NCBI RefSeq assembly: GCF_000716535.1
Contig: NZ_JNWV01000039.1
Location: 23,248 to 87,247, forward strand
Direction: 5' to 3'
Length of the DNA stretch: 64,000 nucleotides
Source of the DNA: Streptomyces flaveolus
Lineage (GTDB): Bacteria > Actinomycetota > Actinomycetes > Streptomycetales > Streptomycetaceae
Below, in pieces: positions 62,901 through 64,000 of the stretch (within the stretch, counting starts at the first letter, position 1; every line of letters starts with the position of its first letter). Position numbers and translations under genes: made by a program. The notes under the pieces were generated by a model that saw only the letters and a program-made list of their open reading frames with translations, had not been told where the DNA came from and did no database searches.

Positions 62901-64000
62901 CGTCCGCTGCCGCGCCCGCCAGGTGCAGGGCGGTGACCCGGCCGTCGGCGGTCGACAGCATCAGGCGATAGCCGCCGCTGTGGGTAAGGGCCCGCGGGGC
63001 GCCGGTCGTGTCGTACTCGAACGTGATCCAGTTGCCGTTGCGGTCGTCGACCTGTTCCAGCATCGCCAGGCTCTCGGAGCGGTCGGCGAAGTGCCGTACG
63101 TGGCCGGACTCGGGGTCGGTGAGGGTGTAACCGTCGTCCGTGCGGTCCAGCGGCCAGCGGGGGCCGTGGCTGGGGAGCGTCGGTACGCCGGGCGCCGGGT
63201 GCGGGTAGGCCAGCGTCAAGCCGTCATCGCCGACGAAGATCACGCCTTGGGCGTCGATCTCCAGGCGTTGGTCGAGCGTGGAGGACCAGGTGGGGCCGAA
63301 CCAGCCACCGAGCCGATACGACGACTCGAACTGTCGCTTGAGGAGGAGGGGCATGGCGCCGGGGAGGGAGACGTCGGTCTGCGGCAGCACCATCCGGCCG
63401 GTCGCGACGTCGACGGGATCCTTCTCGCAGACCTTCTCGCCCGGCCGCCGGGAGACGTCCTCCGGGCCTTTCTCCACCGCTTCCCGGGCGGCGTTGCGCA
63501 ACAACCCCTGCTCGGCGCCCTCCTGCGCCGCCTTTCGGGCCAGGCCCGCTTCCATGCCGAGGCCGTCCGTGCCGACGAACTGGGGCAGCAGGCGTCCGCC
63601 GAACTCGGAGGGGTCCTTGCGGGCCTCGTCCCACATGGTCTTCGCGGTCCGCTCGGGGTGCGCGGCGGTGGAGGTCAGGCCGGAGAGCGTCATGCTGACG
63701 TTCTGCAGGTAGGCGGCGGGGTGGGTGAGGTTGTACGGGTCTGTCGGGTTCAGGCCGCGGACGAAGTCGACCAGGTCGGCGGTGCCTTTGGCCACGCCGC
63801 CGGCGAAGTGGGTCAGTTCGATGCTGGTGGACAGCGCTTGGTCGGTGAAGTCGTCCTTGAGACGGTTCAGGGGCGGGGGCTCGGCGGGGGCGTGGGCCAG
63901 CGCCGCCTTGACCTTGCCCTGGGCTTCGGAGGCGGCGGTGTTGCGCTGTTTGCGGGCCTCGGCGAGCTTGTCCTGCGCGGCCTTGATGTCGGCCTTGCCC
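59911..64000 (-). CDS. Rhs/YD-repeat polymorphic toxin, N-terminus cut by window edge
   Basis: At least 1362 residues; the frame is open to the right edge, so the N-terminus is missing. Order: a helical, charged segment ([20 protein letters not shown]), an alpha-helical linker, a DUF6531-like block ([24 protein letters not shown], the start of the Rhs shell), about 20 YD repeats (such as YDAAGRLAS), the conserved [36 protein letters not shown], and a variable C-terminal tip of ~125 aa with [20 protein letters not shown]. Rhs shells encapsulate a toxin and release it by autoproteolysis. The tip and following gene are visibly less GC-rich than the repeats, suggesting exchange of the toxin module. 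Tip activity unknown. Confidence 0.9.
   Translation of the reverse strand, partial: [1362 protein letters not shown]

Overview
The window is a high-GC actinobacterial chromosome segment, almost certainly Streptomyces or a very close relative. The evidence is strongly GC-biased third codon positions, a mycothiol conjugate amidase (Mca), a GTP-dependent PEP carboxykinase, GTG and TTG starts behind purine-rich ribosome binding sites, DUF397/DUF5753 regulator pairs, a STAND/TPR ATPase and a GlxA-like copper-radical oxidase. The mix of core metabolic genes with accessory loci suits the edge of the core chromosome. I see no tRNA, rRNA, CRISPR array, transposase or replication origin.

Left edge (1-4.9 kb): a translationally coupled pair (an unrecognised 276-aa protein and an SF1 helicase), then a frameshifted conserved gene and msrA. 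From 4.9 to 9.1 kb an M48-type membrane metalloprotease lies between two paralogous membrane-anchored proteins. A 23-bp tandem repeat array fills the gap before metB. From 10.8 to 21.4 kb comes mostly housekeeping: metB, a degenerate sigma-factor operon with a 34-aa coupled microprotein, a MarR regulator, threonine dehydratase, a DrrAB-type exporter, greA, mca, and a large membrane-linked STAND ATPase.

21.4-31.6 kb: a decayed gene, a DUF255 thioredoxin-fold protein, three glycosyltransferases diverging from a common promoter region, a secreted copper-radical oxidase with an Excalibur tail, and a Mut7-C RNase. From 31.6 to 34.7 kb a TetR/MFS efflux operon is broken by a roughly 38-bp hairpin element inside the transporter gene, followed by a haemolysin III-type membrane protein. 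Then come pckG and a secreted beta-propeller/Ig protein. From 38.7 to 43.1 kb a four-gene operon joins two related substrate-binding-like proteins (one fused to a VWA domain) with a TelA-family protein and a membrane protein.

44.2-54.4 kb: an aminotransferase, a secreted S1 protease, and two divergent operons around a pair of operator-like repeats. One encodes an N-acyl-D-amino-acid deacylase and a D-amino-acid dehydratase/aldolase-like PLP enzyme. The other encodes a PfkB kinase, an IclR regulator and a RidA enamine deaminase, with a GntP permease next. This looks like one dedicated catabolic regulon. Right edge (54.4-64 kb): an M14 carboxypeptidase, an XRE/DUF397/HATPase trio of the WhiJ type, a small secreted protein, remnants of a chitinase and of an Rpn-like gene, and the C-terminal part of a large Rhs polymorphic toxin with a probable immunity gene. 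The Rhs gene runs off the window.

The best candidates for undescribed systems are the SBP/TelA/VWA operon, the protease with its two paralogous flanking proteins, the helicase pair, the coupled sigma-like microprotein operon, and the Rhs effector tip with its partner.
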